From NCBI GenBank assembly GCA_000349905.1, contig KB722738.1:491134-555133 (forward strand): a stretch of DNA of 64,000 nucleotides. Direction: 5' to 3'. Numbering within the stretch: position 1 is the stretch's first letter; each line of letters begins with the position of its first letter. A model generated the notes under the pieces. It searched no databases. It saw only the letters and a program-made list of their open reading frames with translations, and was not told where the DNA came from. A program made the translations under genes and the position numbers. Of this stretch, positions 11,173 through 21,148 are shown in pieces. The stretch is from Volvariella volvacea V23 (taxonomy: Eukaryota; Basidiomycota; Agaricomycetes; Agaricales; Pluteaceae).

Positions 11173-12029
11173 CGGGGAGGAAGGGAGGGGGAGGAGGGAG
11201 TGAGGCTCGTTATTTTTATTTCTTGTGAACGATATCGGTTGTGGTGTGCTTTATCTTGTTGTGACTGCTCACTGGTGTATTTGTTTGACTTTTTGTACCT
11301 TATCGTACGCATACGAACAATGAGTGCTACTGATTGATATTGATATATTGGGTGGGGAATTAGAGTGGCCGTTTTTTGGTCGGTTTTTTGATCTTTTACT
11401 GAGGAACAATCCGCAATCGATTAGAACTCTAACCATCTCTTTTTCGGTTGGTGATGTTTCACTCGGACGCACTCGAATCACCAAACTTCATCTCGCGATC
11501 ACAATGGGTAAAAAAATGGTGCCATCCACCATCGGCGTGATTGGCGTTCTGTCGACTCCGCCCTTGCGAGAGAGCAATTCGATAGGCTGAACTTGGTGCA
11601 CATCGTTTTCGAGTTGTGAAAGTGCTTCCGGTGGACATCTTGTTCTGCGGACGAGGTCGAGGGATGGGACGATCTACCAGTGACAAGCGCGCGCGGTTAC
11701 AAGTTGCATATATCTTTGAAAAAGTTGTTCTGCTGTTTTCATTCAAGGTGTTGGGTATAAGGATTTGTCGGTACGCACCACTAGCAGTATTGCACAACCG
11801 CGTCGCAGTTAGGGCTCCGTAACGAGAGCGCCCATGTAAGAAACTCATTGACTCAAGAGCTTTGGAACTCTTCTGTTTCGAGTTCGTAAACAACATTTCT
11901 TGATTTAATGTTTCTTACATGGGCGCTGACATTTCTTGCTTAGCGCCGCCACCACAGTCCCCGCGACGTGTGACAATCGCGAGTGTGACAACCAGCTGAA
12001 CTTTTCCGCCACTCACCATTCCAGAGACA
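11173..12029. other. Intergenic: 3' end of gene A and F-box promoter
   Basis: No gene supported. The 145-codon minus-strand frame at 11459-11896 has no recognisable features. The striking element is the inverted repeat at 11827-11927, listed separately, about 100 bp before the F-box start codon. Confidence 0.45.
11827..11927. repeat. Perfect 18-bp inverted rep​eat with 65-bp loop
   Basis: Arms at 11827-11844 (AGCGCCCATGTAAGAAAC) and 11910-11927 are exact reverse complements. The 65-bp interior is AT-rich and has a smaller hairpin (AAGAG...CTCTT). No target-site duplication is visible next to the arms. It may be a cruciform or RNA-hairpin-forming element in the leader of the F-box gene starting at 12030, or a tiny MITE-like element. 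Function is unknown. Confidence 0.7.
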
Positions 12030-13640
12030 ATGGCGCCTTCGCTTGAAGATCAAATCGCAAAGCTCGATGCAGAAATATCCGCTGTAGAAGCGAGACTATG
12101 CGAGCTTCGACGGCAAAGGAACTCGCTGATGCCTATCGGAAAGCTTCCCGTGGAAGTTATCATCAAGATATTGAGCAACACTGTTGATGATGCTGTTGCT
12201 ACATGCAAAAGCAAGGGGCACGCTGACGCGCCCTTTCACAAGTGGACCATGGTTACGCAGATCTATAGCAAGTGGAGAGATGCTGCGGTAGGGCATGCAC
12301 CTTTCTGGACATACGTTCATACCACTTCCAGCACCAGTTTGCGTTGGTTCGAGACTTTCATCGAGCGGTCACGAGATCGATTACTCGACGTTGATATCCG
12401 GTTTTCGTTTGGAAGCCACGATATACTGGATCGGAAGCTTCGCCTTATTGTTGACAATTTACACCGGGTCCGCTCGCTCCACATTCAAAATATCAAGGGA
12501 TTTTTCCGGCTACAGGGCGAGTGCGCTCCTGAATTGGAGATTTTAAAGGTATCTTTTCCGGCATACAAACAACTTGATCTTCAAGTCTCGGCTCTTCCAC
12601 CTATAGTGATGCCAAAACTCCGCCAGTTAGAAGCATCAGGATCCTGGCAGCAGTCGTGGACTCACACCCTCCCCTCCTCCTTCCCGACAGTCACAGATCT
12701 TATCATCAATGGAATTAAACCTGATGGTCAATTGGAGTTATTGAAACGCTGTCACGCCTTACGCAAGCTGCAGATCAGATGGAGGTATAGGAACTATCTA
12801 GAAGCACTGGAACAGCCATTTTCAGTAGTGTTGCCCGACCTTCAAGAATTGGTCTTACACGACCCAGCTTGGCTTGTACTGGCCAACATAACATGCCCAT
12901 CCGTGCAACGAGTCGAGTTTTGCGCGACACTCTCAGGACGAAATACTTGCGACGAAATATTCTCGATTATATCCAGGACACTTGGACCTTTTCTCTCTTC
13001 TGCCCGATCGGACAGTACGCGGTTACACCAATTCTCTCTATCGTGGACTGGATTCGGGGTCATACTTAGCGGGAAAAATATTTCCGGTCAGCAAATTGTG
13101 CTCTTAGATTTGAAAAATCCAGAGGCATACACTTATGAAGTCGTATTTCTGAATATCCTTCGACTTGCCCAATTTTGGGGGGTTTGGATTCCGATGGTTT
13201 CTGTGAAAGCTTGGGCAAGCTACGATGAAAGTGTTGTATCTCTCGTCAAGACCTTCCGTAACTACGTCGAAGTGACCCAAATTCATATCGAAGATGCAAT
13301 GACATTCGTCAGATTCTTTTCGTTTCTGTTACTGGAGATGACAAATCCGGAATGCACATCTCCCGCAAATGGACATCGTGGCTGCAAAAAATGCCGCGCA
13401 TTTCGACTGAGGTCTTTTCCTGGTTTGGAGTATATTTTCTTGTCTGATGCAAAGTTGGATGAGAAGTGGTTGGCCGAAAAAGGTAATTCAGAGTTGATGG
13501 AGTTGTTTTCGGACTGGCTCGAGGAGCGGATGCGGAGCGGAATACGTTTGGCGTCATTACAGCTGACACGCAGCCAGGTCAAACAAGACATGTTGGACAG
13601 GCTAACGCAGGTTGTCGATAGGGTAGACATCAAGGATTAA
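12030..13640 (+). CDS. F-box-like protein with N-terminal coiled coil, 536 aa
   Basis: Single exon with ATG at 12030. It starts with a short coiled coil (QIAKLDAEISAVEARLCELR), directly followed by an F-box-like motif (LPVEVIIKILSNTVDD), then a typical TQIYSKWRDAAVGHAPFWTYV segment where agaricomycete F-box proteins keep C..W..A....LW. The rest has leucine-rich-repeat-like spacing with no clear catalytic domain. F-box proteins are substrate adaptors of SCF ubiquitin ligases; the substrate here is unknown. A Cys pair (GCKKC) lies near residue 450. It belongs to the same broad class as the genes at 35-39.6 kb but is clearly diverged from them. It lies between the two inverted C2-domain paralogues. 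No disruption is seen. Confidence 0.75.
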   Translation: MAPSLEDQIAKLDAEISAVEARLCELRRQRNSLMPIGKLPVEVIIKILSNTVDDAVATCKSKGHADAPFHKWTMVTQIYSKWRDAAVGHAPFWTYVHTTSSTSLRWFETFIERSRDRLLDVDIRFSFGSHDILDRKLRLIVDNLHRVRSLHIQNIKGFFRLQGECAPELEILKVSFPAYKQLDLQVSALPPIVMPKLRQLEASGSWQQSWTHTLPSSFPTVTDLIINGIKPDGQLELLKRCHALRKLQIRWRYRNYLEALEQPFSVVLPDLQELVLHDPAWLVLANITCPSVQRVEFCATLSGRNTCDEIFSIISRTLGPFLSSARSDSTRLHQFSLSWTGFGVILSGKNISGQQIVLLDLKNPEAYTYEVVFLNILRLAQFWGVWIPMVSVKAWASYDESVVSLVKTFRNYVEVTQIHIEDAMTFVRFFSFLLLEMTNPECTSPANGHRGCKKCRAFRLRSFPGLEYIFLSDAKLDEKWLAEKGNSELMELFSDWLEERMRSGIRLASLQLTRSQVKQDMLDRLTQVVDRVDIKD

Positions 13641-13765
13641 GAATTGTAGACCACTCTGCATTTGTTGTAATCTGTACACGCATGATAAGATCGTAGCTAG
13701 CACAAACTTGAACTAGTAGAACCTGAAGGATGGTAAGAATGTGTGTAACGTGTATGCTCGAATAG

Positions 13766-15326
13766 TCAAATATGAGGTATAAATATAGTCCATTCTACGC
13801 TCCGATAGGCTGGCTCACCTAAAGAACGAACTGAGAAAAATGCTTGAAAGAGAATCAAAAATCGAGCGAGGAGATAGAGGGGTAATCCAGGCCTAGTACC
13901 CAGCAACCAGAATATACAAGCAAAATATCTAAGGCGTTCTTCATGCTTCTTGAAGCACCTCGAAGCAAAATAAAGTGTCTGAGAAATCGTTACAAAAAAG
14001 GGGACGATGGTAAGGATGAGAGAAGATATCCTCCACAACCAGAGTTCGTATTGAGTTGGGAAGGAAATGTTCCAACCCGCTACATGGATCCCGCCGAAGA
14101 TTATGCCGATCACTGAACTTCCTATAAAGGCGAGGTCGTGGTCTTTTGGATCCTCTAACTTCGCGGCATAAAACGGATGAATACTACTGGTTCGGTACCC
14201 ATGGTTTTGGTTGAGGACATCCTCCCTTGCCATGTCGAGGAGAGGGTGAAATATAAATGAAAACGGGCCTTTCACCCCTTTCTCCCAAACCGCTTCTACC
14301 AAATCCCTCCACTTTGACACTTCTTGAACATTCTCTGGTTGATTCCCATTTGCGACTCTTCCCTCTGAGACGTTCACCTCAGGGTCAACGTTTGCTTGAA
14401 GCCACTGTTTGCTTCGCGGCTACTGTTTGCTTCTAGATTCCTGTTTGCTTCGGGGCCGCTTTTTTCTGCCCTGTTTGATTCTTGCCCGTTCCATGCTGCA
14501 GGTCCATTTGTTCTATTTCCATCGAGATCAAAATAGATTGGATATTCAACTCCTAAGGGCTTGTTCCACCACAACAAGTATGTGATCACTCGATTTTGGT
14601 CAGCTTGAGCCGTTGAATTGGACGAGCAATTGTCTGACATAGGAACCACGATGTCTGGAGGAGAACTATGATCTTGGTAAGGAAGTCTCCCTTCCCATGA
14701 TCTTTAATCTCCTTCTCCGGAACAGTTTGGATTCCCAACATTCGCACTTGTTTGCTAGTAAGAACGTGATACGAGACCTGTTCCCTATCCTTGATGAACT
14801 CCAACTCTTTCTGTTGGTCCCTGTTTAGCTGTCCCCACTTCTTTGGGTCAAATTGCAGCATAAGGCTTCCCATTTGAATAAAAAATCCATGGGTTTCAGT
14901 CCAACCACGATCTTCTGAATGTAAGCATCACATCGACAACTTCTTTGGGATTGCATAAACCTTTATTTTGACTTGCAATCCTCCTTGCCATGACTTTCTG
15001 CCTTATCGCCCACATAGTGACTGCCTCGGGCGCCAATAATGCGTACAGCATCGTCCGGATTTTGAGCAAAGTAACCTTCATCCACGAATCGCCTTGATCT
15101 GGGATGTTATGGTGGATGGAAATATATGTACACAGGAGGAAAAGTCCAATGCTACCATTCAGGATGTCGAAGAGGGAGCGCGTAGGAGCAGTATTACACT
15201 TGCAGGGAACTGTCGGCGCTGTGACATCGCGTGGTAAGTTAAGATTTGGAGCGTCGAGGATAGCGGTTGAAATAGGAGTAGTCGTATGTGGATGCGGAAT
15301 ACCTTTTATTTCTTCCTCTCATCCAT
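13766..15326 (-). pseudogene. Multi-span membrane protein of an agaricomycete family, disrupted
   Basis: Minus-strand pieces match in order a family I recall as uncharacterised multi-span proteins of agaricomycetes. They are: an N-terminal span then HHNIPDQGDSW; MLYALLAPEAVTMWAIRQ; after a 46-nt intron, RGWTETHGFFIQMGSLML; DFLTKIIVLLQTSWFLCQTIARP; YLLWWNKPLGVEYP; IIFGGIHVAGWNISFPT; and the family-typical end WTIFIPHI. Two lesions are seen. Near 14590 the frame changes between LTKIE and VITYLLWWNKP and about 11 family residues are missing, which fits a ~34-nt deletion. Near 14390 a second frame change lies in an 18-bp repeat that has lost one base. Neither is bridged by a credible intron. The 5' end is uncertain. 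Probably a recent pseudogene, less likely an allele-specific or assembly error. Confidence 0.6.
14388..14458. repeat. 18-bp coding tandem repeat, four units, one 17 bp long
   Basis: Units at 14388-14404 (17 bp), 14405-14422, 14423-14440 and 14441-14458 share the core TGTTTGCTTC. On the minus strand they encode repeats of the type EANSSR. The 17-bp unit is where the reading frame of the membrane-protein gene shifts. Confidence 0.75.
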
Positions 15327-15892
15327 ACCGCCTGTCCAACCACTTGGTCGTATCTAGTGCCACCTGTCATAGTGATAATGTCTTCCAAGCTGCGGTATTA
15401 TCCACCACGTGCATTACGCCAGTCAAACCAGCGACCTGGATGGCTCTTTCCATGGTGGATGTCAATCAGCCTCACGCTGCCCCTCAATCACCACCGCTGT
15501 GCCATTGATAGTCGTGCGCTACTGACCACTACATCTTTTTCAAGAACCTCTGAACCTGACGCAAAATGAGCAACGAATGATTCTACTGGAAGTGCTGTGC
15601 TTATCGAGCAAGATGTCGCATTCAGCCCTATACATGAGGAGGATTCAATTTTCAAGAACAAGAATATGTGCCCACATATATCGAGAAATGATCATTCGAT
15701 CACCTACACCCTTAATGCGAACGAGTCATACCTATTCCCAGGTATCATCCCCAAAAACGATGCACAAGATGCAGTGTCTTGCGAATAGTGAGGAAAATGT
15801 TCCCTCGACGAATTCGGTCGCAAACGACACACCGTCATTCTCTTCTCTCCTTTCTACGCCCCTAAATAGTCCACCATCTGCTTCTTCCATTC
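15327..15892. other. Intergenic between the membrane pseudogene 5' end and C2 gene B 3' end
   Basis: May contain an unplaced 5' exon of the membrane pseudogene: a short minus-strand frame starts with MERAIQVAGLTGVMHVVD near 15450 but ends at a stop. Nothing else is supported. Confidence 0.35.
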
Positions 15893-17680
15893 CTATAGGG
15901 TCGCTCGCCACCATCTCGTGTAATTCTCCCAATCCACCAAAGTTGGCTTCTTCTTGGCCTCTAGATCATCTCTTTTGACCCCTCTCTTCTCCAATGCGTA
16001 TCTTCTACACGCTTCTTTGCTGCGCTTCAGCTCCTCGTCCTCATGGTGGGATACTTTAATTTCCAGCCCCAATCCCCCAAAATTAAATACCAGCAGCTCC
16101 TTGAGGTTGTGCAGTAGCCTCTTATCCGGAGCGTATGTCCCGCTTTCGTTGTCAATGACCAACTGCCAGTCCACGTCTTCATCCGTTATCGCGTCATCGA
16201 ATCCATCCCAGTATCCTTCTACTGCAGGGCGCAAGTGAAATTCCCCTGCGTAGCGGACGTGGTCGGCGCATTTCGAGTGTAGAGCATGTTTGGAAGCCCG
16301 GTCCGCAAAGAAACTTGCACCAGTTTCAGAGAAACGGAAGGAGTTGTCCTTGGAGGAGAGAATGTAAGTGTATATTGTTGGCTTGATGCGATGGGTTGTA
16401 GAGGGTGTAGATGGCTTCTTCGGTCGACGTGGTGGCGACGCTGGTAGTGAGGGTAGTGATGCCAAGAGGGATGAGGGGGAAGAAAAGAGTGTTGGATCAG
16501 AATGCGGTTCCTCGTAAAAGATGTCCAATGAATTCAGTGAGCTGCTCAACGTAGATAGGGTGGAATGAGATGCATTTCTATCCAGGGGGAAAAATAATCT
16601 CGATCGCTGGTGGCTATTATCGGCGTCGAAGAGTATGTCGCGTGAGGAGGCCACATTAGTTATAGTGGTGTCAAGAACACCAACTACACCACCAGTGAGT
16701 AACGCCAATAGGTCTTCTCTTGTTTTAATTGTTCCAAACCCATTGCGCGCGGTTCGGGCATAGAGCATTTTGTGACACAGCCCAAGACCCCGCTTGATAG
16801 CAGGAGAGGCGATTGAGTCGAAGATGAGTTGAGCGTTTTTGTGGTCCTTACTCCACCACTGTACGTCGGAGTCGGAGAAAAATCTTGGTACCTGACGAAG
16901 GTAAAGCTTCCATGTTGAATAGTGACGCCCGTCGTCGATATTGGCGAGGCGCCCTATGAATGGAGAGCTATGACGGGAGTAACGGATAGGTCCATCGAAG
17001 AGATATAGAGTCTCATCTACGTCCTCGGTGCGTTGGCACGATTCGCAACGGATCTGGCATAAATAAAACAGATAAATCCAAGTGAGTAGAAATCATAGCA
17101 GATACACACCCTCAGCTGGAAGTGACTTTGACGAGGTTCGGGCAAACCAGTGATGGGGCAATTCAATTCCTTACCATCCAACTGGATAAAGTCCTTGACT
17201 TGAAAGAATCCAATGTAATCATCACGCGGTTGGTCCTCGTCTTTATCCCATAACTCAACTGTCAACGCTGCTGTTTCTGGTACATGCAAAACGCTCCAGA
17301 CTTCGTTCCACGAGGGTTCGAGCGTATCAGGTATAACAGTCGAGCTACACCGCGATAGTTGAACTATTGAATATAGATTCACTCGAGAGAACACATACAT
17401 AAATGAGACTTCACCATCTAGGTCCGCCACAAAGTAAGGATCAGCTAATCCAACCACGTCAAGCTTTGGAAGATCATTAGCGCCCAGAAACTAGCAGGGA
17501 GGCGTCAGTGCCATTGCCATCAGTCTCAATTCGTATATATAAATTTACCTCAATGGTAAGATTCACGAAGCTAACGCCATTGAGGTGCGTTCTAGTGCTA
17601 TCATTACTATCTAGAAGCGTTTTAGCGCGTGGCGGTGGACTCCTTGATATGCTCCAGGAATCGTGTCGTCTCCTAGACAT
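15893..17680 (-). CDS. C2-domain protein with conserved C-terminal fungal domain (gene B), 539 aa
   Basis: Paralogue of gene A on the opposite strand. Four exons join in frame: 17680-17549, 17490-17399, 17344-17110, 17053-15893. All three introns sit at the same codon positions and phases as in gene A, and exon 2 is 92 nt in both. The C2 domain reads NLTIE, DLPKLDVVGLADPYFVADLD, VIPDTLEPSWNEVW and WDKDEDQPRDDYIG, so the calcium-loop aspartates are kept. The later blocks MLYARTARNGFGT, YTYILSSKDNSFRFSETG, VRYAGEFHLRP and WQLVIDNESGTYAPDK are also kept. The linker between the two conserved blocks is much shorter than in gene A. Intron 3 here has a normal GT donor. ATG at 17680 gives an N-terminus of similar length to gene A; an in-frame upstream ATG at 17845 is possible. 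Role unknown; membrane binding is inferred. Confidence 0.82.
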
Positions 17681-17741
17681 AGCACCCAACGATATATTAT
17701 TGTATGCGGTTGTGCAGTTGATGGTCAGCAACGGGCAGACA

Positions 17742-17755
17742 GGACTACGTAGTCC
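17742..17755. promoter_or_regulatory. 14-bp perfect palindrome upstream of gene B
   Basis: GGACTACGTAGTCC is its own reverse complement and lies 62-75 bp before the start codon at 17680. It could be a dimeric transcription-factor site, but a 14-bp palindrome can also occur by chance in a window of this size. Confidence 0.25.
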
Positions 17756-17880
17756 AGATGAGGGGAAAGGTAGCCAGTGGGAGCAGGATGCTTGGCCGCA
17801 AGGCCAAGCCCCACGGCACATCAAGTACACCCGACCACATGGCAATGCTTCTCTAACGCATTTCGTTGAAGAACCCGAAA

Positions 17881-18544
17881 CATGTGGCCGATAACATAGA
17901 ACCCTTCAAGAGATCGATCATTGTGGCACCAATAAGCGCCTATGTGAAGATATCATTGATGATCGTATTGGCACCTGCGGGACTGTACAGCCCAAATCAA
18001 GGTTGAACCTTCTTATCTTCTAGAGCTGAAGAAAGAACTCACGGATACGGGGAAGTGGCCACCAAACACCCTGGTAGATAGATGCGCAGTGAAAGGCACA
18101 GAAGCATCAGCACTAGTGCCTTGTCGTTTTGACGTTAAACACCACAGTATAGACTTGAGCGATCAAGCGCTACACAGAGGGATGAAACCATCCGGCCGGT
18201 GTGTAAGAGCTAAAGTATCGTAATGCGGCGCATAAGACAAAATCATGACAACTTGAAGGCGGTTCAAGTTAATACTGCACACCGGCGACACCGCGAATTA
18301 GATGATCGTTCAACATTAGTTCATGACTTACCAGTGCCATACGGGGAACGCAGTCACTTTATTCCATCATGGTATCAGGGATGCATCCCCAGTTTCGACA
18401 TCGAGCATGATATTTACAGTACTACTAGGAATGTTCACTGCGCTAAGCACTCGGTCGGGTCACGTGGTCCATCAGGCACCTGACAAGCTCAGCCTCCAGT
18501 ACCTCAGTCTTTAACTTGTTACCTTGTTCCGACACGCAGGTGAT
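17881..18544. other. Gene-poor stretch
   Basis: No supported gene. Short frames only, with no splice partners found. Confidence 0.4.
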
Positions 18545-19221
18545 ATGGCAAACATTGGCTGTCCACTAGAGCTCATCGAGCCGGTCAGCAAATTGCTGTC
18601 CCACAAATACAATAGGCCAACATTGATCAGCTATGGGCCGCAAAATTGTGCAATCTACCCTAACTATACCAATTTCTCAGTCTACTTATTGCCCAAAGCT
18701 TAAATCACTGTCACTAGCTCCAGTTATTACCAGAAGGAGGAGTGAGACGAATATAATTTAGGTCGGCCTCCATGCCCTCCACAATTGCGATTGCTGGAAT
18801 TCTTTCTGCATTTTGCAATAATCCGAGCTTCCTGGTTTGGATCGTTCTTCAAAATCATTTATCAATTAACATATTCTCCCTCAATTTGATAAGGATGTCC
18901 AATATCTAGCGTATTGATACATTTTTCTCTCAATGGGGGGAATGGTCATGAGTCTGTATATTGAACTCGATAAAATAGACTACGTTGGTATGTTCAATCA
19001 CCATGCAGGCAATTTCAACACTACCACGCTGATTACCTAGATTTAACGGAATTCTATCTAAACAATCTATCGAACCTCGAATCCCTTACCCTCGAGCCAA
19101 CCTCTGACAAGACATCAAAATTTATAACTCATGTTATGGAGCGCGCTACAACTCCGTTGAAGGTGCTGACATTACTAGACCGGCCTCATGTTCATACCCC
19201 CACCATGACTGGTTGACACTC
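18545..19221 (+). pseudogene. Decayed F-box/LRR gene
   Basis: ATG at 18545 opens MANIGCPLELIEPVSKLLSH, which looks like the start of fungal F-box proteins (LPLELIE..). It continues with KYNRPTLISY and stops at 18704. From about 18950 a frame reads MSLYIELDKIDYV. Another frame then reads DYLDLTEFYLNNLSNLESLT and LEPTSDKTSKF to a stop at 19216-19221, resembling the leucine-rich part of such proteins. The pieces are in the right order on one strand but in different frames with stops between them, and no intron joins them convincingly. I interpret this as an old F-box relic. The assignment rests on pattern only. Confidence 0.45.
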
Positions 19222-21148
19222 GATAGCATCTTTTAAAGACCGCATTTACAGTCCCTTCAAATCCTGAAGTCCCAGTTTTCCCCATTTCCAGCAGTAACGC
19301 TCAAAGCAGCAGAGATAAGAGTGCCCAAGACGGTAGCCCGAGGAGTACTGATATCAAGATGATTAAATAATTGTACGTCACCATCACGGTTCTTTTGGGT
19401 GCTCTAAATGTACGCGCCTCATCCCACAGTTTTTATCCCCCACATTGTCCTATCTATTCATCCCGTATTTATCTACTATGCCTTCATTTTGGGATGTGTT
19501 TCGGTGGGTCGAATACAGAAGGTGAACCTACGTGTTGTGGCCCCTCTCAAAGCCTACAGCGTAATCAAGTCTGCAAGCATAACTAATAGTCATTTCACTC
19601 CTGGTGACAGTAAGTGACTCACTCTAGTTGCCACGTAGGCTAAGGGAACGGCCTCCATCTCCTCAAATAGTGAACCCATCAATGACCGAGCAACCAGGGT
19701 GATCAGCCCACCTATTCCCGAAACTCGCACACAAAAATACCAAAAGCGCTGGCACAAGAGATAAACCCGCGCGCATTGCTGTCTTCTTTGAACACTTTTC
19801 ATGGAGTATCCTGAAACGTGCTGTTAATAACGCAAGACCCTTCAAGGAATCAAGTGCTGTGATTCACTAATGACGCGCAGCACCATTCACCAACTTGATG
19901 CTTAGATGCGGCTTCCGCTGCACAGTGGTAAGGAACCTAAAACGATCAATCAGATTTGGATTTCACTCCACCATTCGCACGCGCGCATCGAACCCTTTAA
20001 TGGGCATTTCAGGACAGCCAGAGTTCTCCCGAGCGCTGAGAACTCGACAGCACCTCGCGGAAGTGCGAAGCAATTCAAACGTGAATTCCGGCCAGTGGCC
20101 ATTCCTGAACACGCAGTATAAGCAAGACGGCATTTGCTGCCGCATGGATCAACGCCCCAGAATGATAAGGACAACGTTGCATGACTCCATAACGACGTGC
20201 TGTTCAAGTTCTACTTCTCATTTTGAACAGCCTTTGTGTGACAGGTTTGAGGAACAACGTGTGAGGAAATAACATAAGCGGGAAATGAAGAAAGAAGCCG
20301 TTTCGTTCTAGGACCGCTTTGGGAACAAGGAAGTGCCAACATGTTGTCAACGTTTCAACTACTACAGTATCTTTCGGTAAATTCCGTTTCCAGAGTTTGG
20401 CGTCTGACTACCACGACCTAGTTGGACGAACATTTGACTTCTGTACAAAATCGTTGGGACTATTCATTACAAAAGACACGAAACGGATAGGAGCGCCAAT
20501 GTACGGACAACTACGGGGAAAAAGTGTAAAGGCCATTCCTACCTTCACACGGAAAACATATACCAGTGAAACCAAACCACACACCAAAACACCACCGCTG
20601 ACTATCATACCAATCGAGCAGAGGGGAAGGAAAAGAAAGCAAAGCAAAGCAGAACCAGATCAAAAAAAATTGTAGATGTATCCGAGTTTTTAATGCAACG
20701 TTAGAAATGAAGGGCAGTCCAAGGAAGCAAATAACGGACAAAAAATGCGATATGGGTTTAAGATGCGATTGTATATGCAAATACGAAAAAAGGAAGGAGC
20801 AAGAACAAGAAAGGTAGTGCGATAGCGATAGCTAGAATGAATTGGCAGAATAGTTGCTGTGAGCTGTGCATGTGTAGTAAGATTGGATGAGAACTAGGGT
20901 ACTCATGTAGACGATGCAATGTTGATGTGCGTGCGAGGTAGTAATAGCGAGTTATGATGATGCAGAGTAGCGTGAAGACTTGAAAATCAGCAAGTGTTAG
21001 TATCCGATGTATGGAAGAGAAAGCATGACGTACCTGGAACACTCCAAATCCGTTCGGTAACGATGGTTGAACAACGCGGAACTATACGTACATTGTAAAA
21101 AAATGGGAAGGGTTAGAAATATGGAAAGAGGGCAAACGAGCCAAAAAA
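19222..21148. other. Gene-poor stretch of 1.9 kb
   Basis: No gene could be supported. A minus-strand frame (19590-19802) has a membrane-like segment (GIGGLITLVARSLMG) but no context. A plus-strand frame at 20319-20675 is basic and Lys/Thr-rich without a recognised domain. The last ~450 bp probably include the 3' UTR of the next gene. Confidence 0.4.

Noticed and set aside
10214..11203. 329-codon plus-strand frame within C2 gene A
   Set aside because: Shadow in another frame; its Arg/Ser/Thr-rich composition reflects GC-rich codons of the real gene.
18910..19220. Possible intact small F-box gene
   Set aside because: Pieces are in different frames with stops, and candidate introns are too short or lack acceptors, so pseudogene is preferred.
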